Part shown: in pieces, positions 48,296 through 59,367 of the stretch
Layout of the letters: each line of letters begins with the position of its first letter
How positions within the stretch are numbered: the stretch's first letter is position 1
DNA from: Gammaproteobacteria bacterium
GTDB lineage: Bacteria; Pseudomonadota; Gammaproteobacteria; Pseudomonadales; JAUIET01
Assembly (NCBI GenBank): GCA_030429735.1
Contig: JAUIET010000004.1
Coordinates: forward strand, 372,001 to 436,000
Direction of reading: 5' to 3'
Length of the DNA stretch: 64,000 nucleotides
Position numbers and translations under genes: made by a program
Notes under the pieces: generated by a model
Seen by the model: the letters and a program-made list of their open reading frames with translations, nothing else
The model's database searches: none
Told to the model about the DNA's origin: nothing

Positions 48296-48646
48296 TTACA
48301 TAGTATGGGTAGGACGATCAGAATCCAACGAGCCCGCCAGATAGGTTTCAATTTTCTTACTGGCGGTATCGTCCATATTGCTGAATTGCACGCCGATACC
48401 GGCCGCGCGGTTTCCCTGCGCGCCTTTCGGCGTTAGCCAGACCACTTTTCCTGCAACCGGTATTTTTTCCAGCTCTTCCATTAAGTTCAACAGCATGAAT
48501 ACTTCATCGCCCAGCGAGTAGGTTTTACCAGTTGGGATAAACAAGCCGCCATTGGCCAGAAATGGCATATAAGCCGCATACAAAACCGCTTTATCTTTTA
48601 TTGTCAGTGACAAAATTCCGTTACTGGCTCCGGGTCTGGCACTCAT
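48296..48646 (-). CDS. pilZ: PilZ domain protein
   Basis: A 116-residue PilZ protein of the type IV pilus assembly class, found next to holB in Pseudomonas and relatives. Features: GILSLTIKDKAVLYAAYMPF, NGGLFIPTGKTYSLGDEVFM and GKVVWLTPKGAQGNRAAGIG, VQFSNMD. The RxxxR motif needed for cyclic-di-GMP binding is absent, as in P. aeruginosa PilZ itself, so it probably acts by protein contacts (PilB/FimX type) rather than as a direct sensor. The ATG at 48646 gives the family start MSARPGASNG. Confidence 0.9.
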   Translation of the reverse strand: MSARPGASNGILSLTIKDKAVLYAAYMPFLANGGLFIPTGKTYSLGDEVFMLLNLMEELEKIPVAGKVVWLTPKGAQGNRAAGIGVQFSNMDDTASKKIETYLAGSLDSDRPTHTM

Positions 48647-48748
48647 TATCAATCTCAATAAGGTGAAGTGAAAAATCCATGCGCCGCTTGCCTTGCCTTT
48701 CGCGCCTGCAGGGTTGGCGGCTTATCTGCAAAGAATAGCTCAAAGTCC

Positions 48749-50435
<1,687 letters not shown>

Positions 50436-51470
50436 TCATGGTGACGATCTATAATCCTGCCGCCGCTTCAGCTGATACTCTCGCACGGCATTCTCATGTT
50501 CTTCAAGCGTTTTCGAAAAGTAGTGGCTGCCATCGCCCTTGGCCACAAAGAACAGAGTGTCGCCGTCAGCGGGGTGCAGGGCAGCGTGTATCGCAGCTCG
50601 GCCCGGTAAGGCGATCGGCGACGGTGGCAAGCCGAAACGCGTATACGTATTGTAAGGAGTATCCTCGCGTAGATGGCGGCGGCGGATATTGCCATCAAAT
50701 TCAGGCCCAAGGCCATAAATAACGGTTGGGTCGGTTTGCAGGCGCATGCGCTTATGTAAACGACGCACAAATACTCCCGCAATTTCAGCTCGCTCACTGG
50801 CGCGGCCGGTTTCTTTTTCAACGATCGAGGCCATGATCAATGCCTCGTAAGCGGTTTCGTAGGGAAGGCCCTCAGCCCTATTCTGCCATTCACTGGCCAA
50901 AACATCCTTCATTTTTTGATAGCCAGACTTTAACAGACTGATATCCTTTGTCCCTTCAGCGAACAGAATCGTATCCGGGTAAAACCATCCCTCAAGCGCC
51001 ATGTCGGGCGCAATGCCCAAGGCATTTTTTAATGCATCTTCTGACCAACCGTCCACCGTCTGTTTGATGGCAGAGTGCTCCCGCAGAATGCCCAGCATAT
51101 CGGAATATCGCGAGCCTTCGATGACCCGAAGTTGCTGCAACTCGACATCACCATCCACCAGTTTGTCTAGCAATTGCGCCGGTGTGAGTTCCGCCTGCAA
51201 CCGGTATTGTCCGGCCTGAATCTGCGTTGCCAGACCTTCGTAGCGAGCATACGCCAGCCACACTGTTGGATAGCGCAGCCATTGTTTGTCGGACAGTCCG
51301 GTGGCAACGCTGCCCAGTGTCTGGCCACTTCGAACTGTAAGCTGCATAGTCTGTTGTGGGCCTTTATGCAGTGGCGTTTCGTGTAACCATTGGTACGCGA
51401 AAAAAACGGCAGAACAAAGCAGCAAAGCGGCGCACAGCGCGCCAACCAGACAGGCCTTCAGCCATTTCAT
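50436..51470 (-). CDS. mltG: Endolytic murein transglycosylase MltG
   Basis: Inner-membrane enzyme that cuts nascent peptidoglycan and may end glycan strands. From the ATG at 51470 the 344 residues have one N-terminal membrane helix (CLVGALCAALLLCSAVFFAY), a LysM-like part, and the catalytic YceG domain with the key Glu in MASIVEKETGRASERAEIAG, plus DPTVIYGLG and YNTYTRFGLPPSPIALPGR. The start overlaps the pabC stop in ATGA fashion; the longer frame from 51548 lies within pabC. Confidence 0.95.
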   Translation of the reverse strand: MKWLKACLVGALCAALLLCSAVFFAYQWLHETPLHKGPQQTMQLTVRSGQTLGSVATGLSDKQWLRYPTVWLAYARYEGLATQIQAGQYRLQAELTPAQLLDKLVDGDVELQQLRVIEGSRYSDMLGILREHSAIKQTVDGWSEDALKNALGIAPDMALEGWFYPDTILFAEGTKDISLLKSGYQKMKDVLASEWQNRAEGLPYETAYEALIMASIVEKETGRASERAEIAGVFVRRLHKRMRLQTDPTVIYGLGPEFDGNIRRRHLREDTPYNTYTRFGLPPSPIALPGRAAIHAALHPADGDTLFFVAKGDGSHYFSKTLEEHENAVREYQLKRRQDYRSSP

Positions 51471-52321
51471 TGCAGATGTCGCGCGCTGCGCGCCCGGTAA
51501 TGATCGATGGCATTTTGAATACGCAGCCGCATCGGACCAACAGCCCAATGCAAGTCCTCACATTGCCTGCAAGACAAACTGCCAATCAAACTGTTGGTGA
51601 TAAACACTTCATCTGCTGCGCGCAAATCATGCCTCGTGAGCCGCCCCACTTCTGTATCAATGCCTAACTCTGGCGCAATGCGATCGAGAATTTCTCTGCG
51701 CATTACGCCGCTCACGCCACAGCGATCAATAGCGGGCGTTCTAAGAACATCATTAACAACAAGGAACAGGTTGCTCATAGTGCCTTCAACCAGGTTATCG
51801 TCTGTATCAAACATCAAACCTTCAAAAATGCGGTCGTCCTGCCACTCTGCACGCGCAAGCACTTGCTCCAGACGATTGAGATGTTTGATGCCAGCAAGCA
51901 CTGGATTTAAACTTAAGCGCATGGCGCAGAATCGAAGTTGAATGCCTTTTTTCTGTAACTCTTCAGTCACATCTTCATATGGGCTGCAGCCGATCGCAAT
52001 ATGTGCCGGGGCTGACGTTGCACATGAATAACCCCTGGCAGCCCCTCCGCGACTAACGATTATTTTTAGCCTGGCCACAGTTGGCAGTTGTAACTGATGC
52101 ATGTACTTTTGTACTTGCGACTCTATAAGCTCCAGGTTCGCTGCGATTCCCAGCGTTCGCAGTCCAGAGTGCATTCTTTGTATATGCATAGGCAGGTTGA
52201 GTGCAACCTGATCTTGCACTCTAATAGTTTCGAACAAGCCATCCCCATAATGATAGCCACGGCTATCCGCAGAGATAAATTGCTGGTACTCGCCGTTGAT
52301 CATCCAAGGCAAAGTATCCAT
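51467..52321 (-). CDS. pabC: Aminodeoxychorismate lyase
   Basis: Pyridoxal-phosphate class IV enzyme that releases p-aminobenzoate for folate synthesis. 284 residues with the family pattern: GYHYGDGLFETIRVQD near the N-terminus, the PLP lysine in AGIKHLNRLEQVLARAEW, and LVEGTMSNLFLVVNDVLRTP, GVSGVMRREIL. Located between fabF and mltG, as in E. coli. Confidence 0.94.
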   Translation of the reverse strand: MDTLPWMINGEYQQFISADSRGYHYGDGLFETIRVQDQVALNLPMHIQRMHSGLRTLGIAANLELIESQVQKYMHQLQLPTVARLKIIVSRGGAARGYSCATSAPAHIAIGCSPYEDVTEELQKKGIQLRFCAMRLSLNPVLAGIKHLNRLEQVLARAEWQDDRIFEGLMFDTDDNLVEGTMSNLFLVVNDVLRTPAIDRCGVSGVMRREILDRIAPELGIDTEVGRLTRHDLRAADEVFITNSLIGSLSCRQCEDLHWAVGPMRLRIQNAIDHYRARSARHLQ

Positions 52322-52356
52322 GGGCTTACGCTCGGCTTGACAACATTCTCAACCGA

Positions 52357-53598
52357 TCAAGGCGCTTTTCGAAACACCAGACTGCCATTGGTTCCGCCGA
52401 ATCCAAACGAATTCGAAATCGCAACGTCTATATTCTTATCGCGCGCGGTCAGTGGTACGAAGTCCAGGTCGCATTGTTCATCAGGCTCATCAAGATTAAT
52501 GGTTGGCGGCAAAATTGAATCGCGCAATGCCAACACTGAGAAAATCGCCTCAACCGAACCGGCAGCGCCCAGAAGATGGCCGATCATTGATTTGGTAGAG
52601 CTGACCGCCACGTTTTTGGCTGCATCGCCCAGCACCGACTTAACGGCCAGGCATTCAGCCACATCTCCGGCGGGTGTAGAGGTACCGTGCGCATTGATGT
52701 ATCCGACGTCCTCGGGATTGATTCCGGCGTCGTTGATCGCATTGCGCATGGATGCCGCGGCGCCCGCGCCATCTTCCGGCGGCGAGGTCATATGATATGC
52801 ATCACCGCTCATGCCGAACCCTATCAGTTCCGCATATATAGTAGCCCCACGGCTTTTGGCGTGTTCATACTCTTCAAGCAGCATTACCCCAGCGCCATCA
52901 CCCAATACGAAGCCATCCCGATCTTTATCCCACGGCCGGCTGGCCTGCTCGGGCGCATCGTTTCGCGTTGACAAGGCTCGCGCGGCTGCAAAGCCCCCCA
53001 GACCGACGGGGGTTGTTGCCATTTCTGCGCCACCAACCAGCATCGCGTCAACTTCACCCCACTGAATAAGTCTGGCACCCAGGCCAATATTGTGGGTGCC
53101 CGTAGTGCAAGCCGTTACGACGGCAAGGTTTGGCCCGGTAAACCCATAGCGAATCGACAAGTTACCCGCAATCATGTTGGTAATCGAGCCTGGCACAAAG
53201 AACGGCGATATCTTGCGAGGCCCTGCACCGTGGACTATGCCATGGGTCTTTTCAATCGAAGTGACCCCGCCAATTCCGCTGCCAATCGCCGAGCCCACTC
53301 GATGGGCGTTGGCAGCTGAAACTTCCAGCCCGGAATCGTCCATTGCTTGAATGCCAGCAACCATTCCGTATTGTATAAAAGGGTCCATTTTTCGCGCTTC
53401 TTTAGGCGTTATGTACCCTTCTATATCGAAGTCTTTGACCGAGGCGCTAAAGCGCGTGGTGAACGCTGACGTATCGAAAAAATCAATCGGCGCCACGCCG
53501 CTTCGACCTTCAACAATGCCCTGCCAGGATTCCGCTACAGTATTTGCCAGTGGCGACACCATGCCAAGGCCAGTCACTACTACACGCTTTCTTTCCAC
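52357..53598 (-). CDS. fabF: 3-oxoacyl-ACP synthase II (FabF)
   Basis: Condensing enzyme for fatty acid elongation. 413 residues from the GTG at 53598 ([20 protein letters not shown]), the usual FabF length. Catalytic residues: Cys in [13 protein letters not shown], His in [14 protein letters not shown] and His in [20 protein letters not shown] lies nine bases before the GTG; the longer frame to 53655 runs through the acpP-fabF hairpin and is rejected. Follows acpP. Confidence 0.96.
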   Translation of the reverse strand: MERKRVVVTGLGMVSPLANTVAESWQGIVEGRSGVAPIDFFDTSAFTTRFSASVKDFDIEGYITPKEARKMDPFIQYGMVAGIQAMDDSGLEVSAANAHRVGSAIGSGIGGVTSIEKTHGIVHGAGPRKISPFFVPGSITNMIAGNLSIRYGFTGPNLAVVTACTTGTHNIGLGARLIQWGEVDAMLVGGAEMATTPVGLGGFAAARALSTRNDAPEQASRPWDKDRDGFVLGDGAGVMLLEEYEHAKSRGATIYAELIGFGMSGDAYHMTSPPEDGAGAAASMRNAINDAGINPEDVGYINAHGTSTPAGDVAECLAVKSVLGDAAKNVAVSSTKSMIGHLLGAAGSVEAIFSVLALRDSILPPTINLDEPDEQCDLDFVPLTARDKNIDVAISNSFGFGGTNGSLVFRKAP

Positions 53599-53620
53599 TT
53601 GTCGTTTCCCCTTAAACACA

Positions 53621-53650
53621 AGAGCCGCTGCCCCAAAGGACAGCGGCTCT
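53621..53650 (-). promoter_or_regulatory. Strong hairpin between acpP and fabF
   Basis: AGAGCCGCTG (53621-53630) and CAGCGGCTCT (53641-53650) form a perfect 10-bp stem with a 10-base loop in the acpP-fabF spacer. No T run follows, only a weak T-rich stretch, so it is more likely a partial attenuator or a 3' stabiliser for acpP mRNA than a full terminator. Confidence 0.7.
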
Positions 53651-53667
53651 ATCAAGTCAACGTAGAC

Positions 53668-53901
53668 TTACGTGTGTGAACTGATGTAGTCCACTGCCAG
53701 TTGAACGGTGGTAATGGTTTCCGCCTCTTCGTCTGGAATCTCTGTCTCAAATTCCTCTTCAAGCGCCATCACCAGCTCCACAGTGTCCAGTGAATCGGCA
53801 CCCAGATCTTCAACGAAAGACGCCGAGTTTTGGATTTCTTCTTCTTTTACGCCCAGCTGTTCGCTAACTATCTTTTTGACGCGTTGTTCAATGCTGCTCA
53901 T
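53668..53901 (-). CDS. acpP: Acyl carrier protein
   Basis: Carries growing acyl chains on a phosphopantetheine arm. 77 residues, acidic, with the attachment site Ser in [20 protein letters not shown]. Begins [18 protein letters not shown]. Located between fabG and fabF in the conserved order; a 10-bp hairpin downstream separates it from fabF and may raise its level above the neighbours. Confidence 0.98.
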   Translation of the reverse strand: MSSIEQRVKKIVSEQLGVKEEEIQNSASFVEDLGADSLDTVELVMALEEEFETEIPDEEAETITTVQLAVDYISSHT

Positions 53902-54109
53902 GTTTTCAAAGGCTCCTGTGCCTGCTGCGTTGTGTTAAGTGAATTAACATTTTCTCAGTCTCGCCACTTCGTTTACTGATGTTGCGTAGCGCAAATCATC
54001 CAGACCCAGGGCACTGCTGATGGGCGCATTTTACAACAAAAAGAGGGACTTGAAAGTAATGTCAGAATGATAAATGCGCAAATTCACTAAATTTAATAAA
54101 ATCAATGGC

Positions 54110-54850
54110 TTAAGCCATGTACATTCCACCATTGACATGCAGGGTTTCACCACTTATGTACGCACCACCTGCACTCGCAAGGAAAGCAACCACCGCGGCA
54201 ACCTCCTCTGCGGAGCCCAATCGCGCCAGCGGAATCTGCGCCAACAGCGCCTCTCGCTGCGCCTCTGGCAGCTCGCGCGTCATGTCTGTATCGATAAATC
54301 CTGGCGCCACTGTGTTGACCGTAATGTTGCGCGACCCAACTTCGCGAGCGAGTGATCTGGCAAACCCGGCAACAGCAGCCTTGCTTGCGGCATAGTTACT
54401 TTGCCCTGCATTTCCCATCGCGCCCACCACTGATGAAATGTTAATAATGCGGCCGCTGCGCGCTTTGGTCATGCCTTTAAGAAACGCTTTGCTGAGCTTG
54501 AAAACAGCGTTCAGATTGGTCGTCATCACCTGATCCCACTCATCCTGCTTCATGCGCAGCAGAATGTTGTCTCGGGTAATGCCGGCATTGTTCACCAGCA
54601 CCGCTGGTGTGCCAATATCGGCCACGGCTTTCAGAAATTCCGACATGGACTGTTCATCTGCCACATCGAGCTGAAGCCCCTTGCCCTCACAACCCTGTTG
54701 CTCAAGATAGTCGCTAATAGAGTCAGCACCAGCGGTTGATGTCGCTGTACCAATAACGAAGTACTGCTCGCCAAGGGCCAAAGCAATGGCCTTGCCGATA
54801 CCGCGGCTGGCACCGGTTACAACAGCAAGAGGTTTGTCACTCATAGTCAT
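54110..54850 (-). CDS. fabG: 3-oxoacyl-ACP reductase (FabG)
   Basis: NADPH-dependent reductase of fatty acid synthesis, a short-chain dehydrogenase. 246 residues with the nucleotide loop VTGASRGIGKAIA, NNAGITRDN, and the catalytic Ser and Tyr-Lys in INISSVVGAMGNAGQSNYAA and the following SKAA. The C-terminus HVNGGMYMA is typical of FabG. A second ATG two codons in (54844) is also possible as the start. Confidence 0.97.
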   Translation of the reverse strand: MTMSDKPLAVVTGASRGIGKAIALALGEQYFVIGTATSTAGADSISDYLEQQGCEGKGLQLDVADEQSMSEFLKAVADIGTPAVLVNNAGITRDNILLRMKQDEWDQVMTTNLNAVFKLSKAFLKGMTKARSGRIINISSVVGAMGNAGQSNYAASKAAVAGFARSLAREVGSRNITVNTVAPGFIDTDMTRELPEAQREALLAQIPLARLGSAEEVAAVVAFLASAGGAYISGETLHVNGGMYMA

Positions 54851-54868
54851 GTCTCGTTTGAAGTAGGT

Positions 54869-55813
54869 TTAGGTGCTCAAGGCCGCATTTAAGCTGTCAA
54901 TGTTGTCCAGCGTCTGTAAGCTTGAACCCTGAAGGCTCTTATTGATTCGTCGAGTGAGACCTGTCAGGACTTTGCCTGGGCCGCATTCTACCAGGTGCTC
55001 TGCCCCGTTTCTCGACAGCGCTTCCACACAGCCAACCCATGGTACCGGGCTGCTGATTTGTTGCACCAGCAGTTCCCGGATTTTCTCAGGCACTGATTCC
55101 GCTTTCGCATGCACGTTGTGAATAACCGGGACAGAGGGAGTCTGTACGCGAATATCTTTTAATACTTCCGCCAGCTGCTCGCCCGCGGGCCGCATTAACG
55201 CGGTGTGGAAAGGCGCGCTGACTGGCAGTGGCATGGCGCGTTTAGCGCCAAACTCCTTGCACAAATCGCCAGCCCGTTGCACCGCCGCCGCGTGTCCGGC
55301 GATCACAACCTGGCCCGGTGAGTTGTAGTTCACTGCCGCGACCACTTCGTTACCAGCGGCTTGTTCGCAAGCATTATTTATCTGCTCATCATCCAGGCCA
55401 ATAATGGCTGCCATCGCACCCACTCCAACCGGCACCGCCGACTGCATAAACCGCCCACGTTGTCGCACCAGATTGACAGTGTCAGCGAATGGCAGCGCAT
55501 CAGCGCACACCAGTGCAGAAAACTCGCCCAGACTGTGGCCGGCCATTTGTGCCGGACGAACCTCGCTGCGCCGACACCACAGCCGCCACAAGGCCACGCT
55601 GGCGGTTAGAATCAATGGCTGGGTATTTTCAGTCAGGTTTTGCTGCTCTTCAGGCCCATTCTGGGCAAGCGCCCATAGATCATAGCCAAGCGCATCTGAT
55701 GCCTCAGCGAAAGTATCTATAATTAACGATTCCGTTGCTGCTACATCAGCCAGCATGCCAATCGATTGCGAGCCTTGACCGGGGAAAACAAACGCCACTG
55801 TTTCTGCTGTCAT
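54869..55813 (-). CDS. fabD: Malonyl-CoA:ACP transacylase
   Basis: Loads malonyl groups onto ACP. 314 residues from ATG 55813 (MTAETVAFVFPGQGSQSIGM). The catalytic Ser is in MAGHSLGEFSALVCA, the active-site Arg in VRQRGRFMQ, and the His in VSAPFHTALMRPA. The frame to 55867 adds an unconserved extension overlapping plsX. Between plsX and fabG; fabH, often found between plsX and fabD, is not here. Confidence 0.96.
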   Translation of the reverse strand: MTAETVAFVFPGQGSQSIGMLADVAATESLIIDTFAEASDALGYDLWALAQNGPEEQQNLTENTQPLILTASVALWRLWCRRSEVRPAQMAGHSLGEFSALVCADALPFADTVNLVRQRGRFMQSAVPVGVGAMAAIIGLDDEQINNACEQAAGNEVVAAVNYNSPGQVVIAGHAAAVQRAGDLCKEFGAKRAMPLPVSAPFHTALMRPAGEQLAEVLKDIRVQTPSVPVIHNVHAKAESVPEKIRELLVQQISSPVPWVGCVEALSRNGAEHLVECGPGKVLTGLTRRINKSLQGSSLQTLDNIDSLNAALST

Positions 55814-55827
55814 AGTGTCTATAACCT

Positions 55828-56802
55828 TTAGCTTCCTTGAAATGTATCTTTGTGTTGTGCAAGCCAATCATCGCGCACCAGGTCGCATGCGCTTCGTAAG
55901 CTGTTTACCGTAGCATCGATGTCGGCGCTACCGTGACTTTTAATGATAACGCCATTCAAACCGAGAAAAAACGCACCATTGTGATGAGCCGGTGCGAATT
56001 GCGCCAGGCGCGCGCAGATCATCGCTTCGAGTTCTGCCCCTACCCTACCCGATAAGACAGAGTTTATTTCCTGCAGGATGTGTTTCGCTGCCGACTCAGA
56101 CGACTTTAGTGCCACATTGCCGACAAAACCATCGCACACAACAATGTCGGCGGTCGCGTTAAACAATGCCTCGGGTTCAACAAAACCGACATACTCCAGC
56201 TGTTCTGCGCTACCAAGCAGACGTGCGGCTTCTCGCAATGTACGAGTGCCTTTGCCAGGCTCTGTGCCATTGCTCAGCAAAGCAACTGTCGGTCTGTCCA
56301 AACCTTTTTGCAGAGTAGCTAACAGGGCAGCAAGTTGACCAAATTCAAGCAAATTGCGCGCGGAACATTCCGAATTCGCCCCAAGATCCAACAGATAGCT
56401 GTCACCGCGTTTACTTTCAAACACTTTGCAAATCGCCGGTCGATGGATGCCACTGAGTGTACCCATCAGGCGCAGGCCTGACACCATCAGCGCGGCTGTG
56501 CTGCCGGCGCTGATGGCGGCATCGGCGCGCCCATTGGCAGCAGCTTGCACAGATTGGAATAAGGAGCTTTGCCGGCCATTGAGCAATACCTGCTTACCGT
56601 CGCACACTTGCGGGTCCAGCGCCAAGGCCGCTTCAACGCGAACGCGAGAGCGAATGTCGGCTGGTAGCGCAGCCTGGAGAGTATCGTGATGGCCAAAAAG
56701 AATGGCGTTTACATCTGGGCGGTCTCGCACCAGTTCGGCCACCGCCGGCACAATCACATCTGCCCCATAGTCTCCGCCCATGGCATCGATCGCGAGGCGC
56801 AT
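55828..56802 (-). CDS. plsX: Phosphate acyltransferase PlsX
   Basis: Makes acyl-phosphate from acyl-ACP, the entry to phospholipid synthesis. 324 residues with MRLAIDAMGGDYGADVIVPA at the start, AAISAGSTAALMVSG, LDLGANSECSARNLLEFGQL and VVCDGFVGNVALKSSE. Located between rpmF and fabD, as in most gammaproteobacteria. Confidence 0.96.
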   Translation of the reverse strand: MRLAIDAMGGDYGADVIVPAVAELVRDRPDVNAILFGHHDTLQAALPADIRSRVRVEAALALDPQVCDGKQVLLNGRQSSLFQSVQAAANGRADAAISAGSTAALMVSGLRLMGTLSGIHRPAICKVFESKRGDSYLLDLGANSECSARNLLEFGQLAALLATLQKGLDRPTVALLSNGTEPGKGTRTLREAARLLGSAEQLEYVGFVEPEALFNATADIVVCDGFVGNVALKSSESAAKHILQEINSVLSGRVGAELEAMICARLAQFAPAHHNGAFFLGLNGVIIKSHGSADIDATVNSLRSACDLVRDDWLAQHKDTFQGS

Positions 56803-56854
56803 GAGCCGTAATTAGAGGTGCGGCAGGAAGCCTAAAACAGGCCTGGGAATCGGA

Positions 56855-57037
56855 CTATTCGTCGTCACCGATATTCAGCACCTTTTTGCCGCGGTAAAAA
56901 CCGTCAGCTGTCACGTGGTGCCTGCGGTGACGCTCACCGGTCGTTTGATCCACGCTCAAAGCAGCTGTATTCAAGCTGTCATGCGAGCGTCTTTGGCCGC
57001 GTCGCGAACGTGTTACTTTACTCTTTTGTACAGCCAT
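56855..57037 (-). CDS. rpmF: 50S ribosomal protein L32
   Basis: Large-subunit ribosomal protein. 60 residues starting [20 protein letters not shown] with [16 protein letters not shown] near the end; this is the cysteine-less form (no CxxC zinc pair). Follows yceD by 12 bases. Confidence 0.97.
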   Translation of the reverse strand: MAVQKSKVTRSRRGQRRSHDSLNTAALSVDQTTGERHRRHHVTADGFYRGKKVLNIGDDE

Positions 57038-57049
57038 GCTCGTACTCCA

Positions 57050-57586
57050 TTAATGCTTGCCCAGCATTTCTGCCAAGTCTTCAAAAGGTTTCTGTCGAGA
57101 TTCCTGCTCGGGTTCCTCAACATTTATAGGCCGCTGGCCACCACATTCCTGCTCATGCAGGCTAACGATGGGCAACGCCAACAATAACTCGTCCTCAACC
57201 AAGGCGTGCACATTAAGCACGTCGTCGGTGACTATCACCGGTTCGAGTTCGTTCGGCAATTGCTTCGCGATGTCCTCGCCAGCGACCACTGCCAGTGCAA
57301 ATGCTTGTTGCACGTTTAATGTCATCGGCTCAAGGCAGCGCTGACAAAAAACAGCCACCTCAGCGCTTACGCTGCCGTTTATCACCCTGCGGCCCTCGTC
57401 ATCACGGGCAAACCGCATTTCTACATCAACCCACCCTTCATCGCCCGCCAACAAATCCAGCAAACGCGTGAGTTGATGTATACCCATACGCCCGCTAAGC
57501 ATTGCTTCCGCGGCGACCAAACGAGCGACGGATACTTCGCTAGGCAGGTCTTTGTGTAACTGCATGTCCAAGCCGGTAGGCGTCAT
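57050..57586 (-). CDS. yceD: YceD (DUF177) protein
   Basis: A DUF177 protein upstream of rpmF; in E. coli and plants the family is linked to 23S rRNA accumulation. 178 residues with the conserved CQRCLEPMTLNVQQAFAL segment and a closing LPIVSLHEQECG, but the family's typical paired Cys at the end is reduced to one (ECGGQRPINVEEPE). The start is ATG 57586 or, seven codons later, ATG 57565; neither has a clear ribosome site. Confidence 0.88.
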   Translation of the reverse strand: MTPTGLDMQLHKDLPSEVSVARLVAAEAMLSGRMGIHQLTRLLDLLAGDEGWVDVEMRFARDDEGRRVINGSVSAEVAVFCQRCLEPMTLNVQQAFALAVVAGEDIAKQLPNELEPVIVTDDVLNVHALVEDELLLALPIVSLHEQECGGQRPINVEEPEQESRQKPFEDLAEMLGKH

Positions 57587-57657
57587 GGGCGCGCCATCAT
57601 AGGGAGTCGCTCAGAAACTGTCAAACAGAATGGAAAAAATCCTCAAGTCTCAAGCAA

Positions 57658-58638
57658 TTAGCGCAATTCGGGCATGCTCACTTCCAGTCGTTGACCAACA
57701 ATACCCTCACCAATTGCCACCCCCAAACGACTGAGCGCCTGCTCTATTGGATCCAGCTTCATCGTATAGTCGACAATATTGTCTTGACCAAAGAGCTCCC
57801 TGGCAACATAACCTGCGCTACCCAATCCATCAATAAGCCCAAGCTCCAGCGCCTGCTCACCAGACCATATAAGGCCAGAAAAGAGATCTGGATGGTCGCC
57901 CAACCGATCGCCACGACCTTCCTTCACCACGCCAACAAACTGCTCGTGAGTGACTTGCAGTACACTTTGCCAAAATTCTTTCTCTTCTTCATTTTCTGGC
58001 AAAAATGGATCAAGAAATCCTTTATGGTCTCCTGCCGTGTATTGGCGACGTTCTACACCGAGTTTCTCCATGGTCTCAACAAAGCCGAATCCGGAGCCTA
58101 CGACGCCAATTGAGCCAACAAGGCTGGCTTTGTCTGCGTATATTTCATCAGCAGCTGCCGCGATATAGTACGCACCAGATGCGCCCAGCTCGGCAATTGC
58201 AGCATACACTTTCTTTTCCGGATGCAAGGCGCGCAGGCGTTTTATCTCGTCGTAAATCTGCCCGCTTTGCACGGGGCTGCCACCCGGGCTGTTAATGGCC
58301 AGAATCACGCCCTCACACGCGTCGTTTTCAAAGGCTCGCCGCAAACTACCGGCCACCGCATTGGCATTAGCCATCTCTTCGGCGGCAATCACGCCTTTGA
58401 TCTCAATCACGCCAATGTGTGAATCAGCGACGTCCGCACCTGCCCCTCGATAAAGGAACACGCCGAGCAGTACGGCCAGATACGCAAAAGTCAGCAGCTT
58501 AAAAAATATACCCCAACGCCGCGCTTTTCGCTGCTCACTGAGCGAGTTTTGCACTACGTTTTCCAGCACATCCAATGCGCCTTTTTCGGAGACGCCGCTG
58601 CGAGGTTCAGAAGTGCCGTCGCGTGATTCCATATTCAT
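57658..58638 (-). CDS. S49 family (SppA/SohB-like) inner-membrane peptidase
   Basis: A 326-residue signal-peptide-peptidase-type serine protease. One membrane helix near 45-65 (IFFKLLTFAYLAVLLGVFLY) is followed by the protease domain: VILAINSPGGSPVQSGQIYD, the nucleophile Ser in AIAELGASGAYYIAAAADEI and the catalytic Lys in DKASLVGSIGVVGSGFGF. Single-domain length, closer to SppA36K than to the large E. coli SppA. Faces the same way as the HAD and rluC genes upstream; role expected to be clearing cleaved signal peptides or membrane proteins. Confidence 0.9.
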   Translation of the reverse strand: MNMESRDGTSEPRSGVSEKGALDVLENVVQNSLSEQRKARRWGIFFKLLTFAYLAVLLGVFLYRGAGADVADSHIGVIEIKGVIAAEEMANANAVAGSLRRAFENDACEGVILAINSPGGSPVQSGQIYDEIKRLRALHPEKKVYAAIAELGASGAYYIAAAADEIYADKASLVGSIGVVGSGFGFVETMEKLGVERRQYTAGDHKGFLDPFLPENEEEKEFWQSVLQVTHEQFVGVVKEGRGDRLGDHPDLFSGLIWSGEQALELGLIDGLGSAGYVARELFGQDNIVDYTMKLDPIEQALSRLGVAIGEGIVGQRLEVSMPELR

Positions 58639-58707
58639 CGTTGTTCAGTTCTTTTGTGGTCATATCATCACTTAGTCTACAACAGATCGCGTCGTTCGAA
58701 TCGCCGT

Positions 58708-59361
58708 TCAGCGCCCTGACACGTGTTGCGCAAACCATTCGGATAGCTCGGCATAGGAATTGGCGATAAATCGCGCACCAGCACCCTGCAAACGCGCGAC
58801 AGAGTGAACCCCAAAGCTCACACCTACCGCAGTGATTCCCGCGCTTACTGCCATAGCCACATCATATTCTGTATCCCCCACCATCACGGCCTCAGTCGCC
58901 GGTGTACCCGCTTCCGCCAGCAGCTCCATTAGCATCTGCGGGTGCGGTTTGGAGCGGGTTTCATCAGCGCAGCGACTGCTGTCAAACAAACACCCCTTCC
59001 CGGTCGCATTGAACACCCGGTCAAGCCCGCGCCGGCTCTTGCCGGTTGCCACCGCGGTTCGATGGCCGCGTTGGCGCAGTTCGCTGACAAACTCCATGCT
59101 ACCGGGAAAAAATGAGCAGGGTATAGAATCGCGCTCTACAAAATGCCGGGCATAGTGTTGCTGCAATCGGGTCTTTTCCGCGGTGCTTGCCTGTGGATAC
59201 AACTCAGCCGTGGCTTCATGCATTCCCAACCCAATGATCTGGCGTATGTCGTGGGCACTGCGAAGCGCCAAATTCGCATCAGTCATCGCCGCTTGCATAG
59301 ACGCCACAATCTTGTCTGCGGAGTCTATCAGCGTACCGTCCCAGTCAAATATTACTAGCAT
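58708..59361 (-). CDS. HAD-family phosphatase (phosphoglycolate phosphatase-like)
   Basis: A 217-residue HAD hydrolase with motif I VIFDWDGTLIDSADKIV, motif II TAVATGKS, the Lys of motif III in SKPHPQML and motif IV MVGDTEYDVAMA. The helical cap between residues 15 and 80 fits the Gph/PGP group. It follows rluC by 6 bases, a pairing widespread in Pseudomonas-like genomes; substrate specificity cannot be told. Confidence 0.9.
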   Translation of the reverse strand: MLVIFDWDGTLIDSADKIVASMQAAMTDANLALRSAHDIRQIIGLGMHEATAELYPQASTAEKTRLQQHYARHFVERDSIPCSFFPGSMEFVSELRQRGHRTAVATGKSRRGLDRVFNATGKGCLFDSSRCADETRSKPHPQMLMELLAEAGTPATEAVMVGDTEYDVAMAVSAGITAVGVSFGVHSVARLQGAGARFIANSYAELSEWFAQHVSGR

Positions 59362-59367
59362 AAATAA

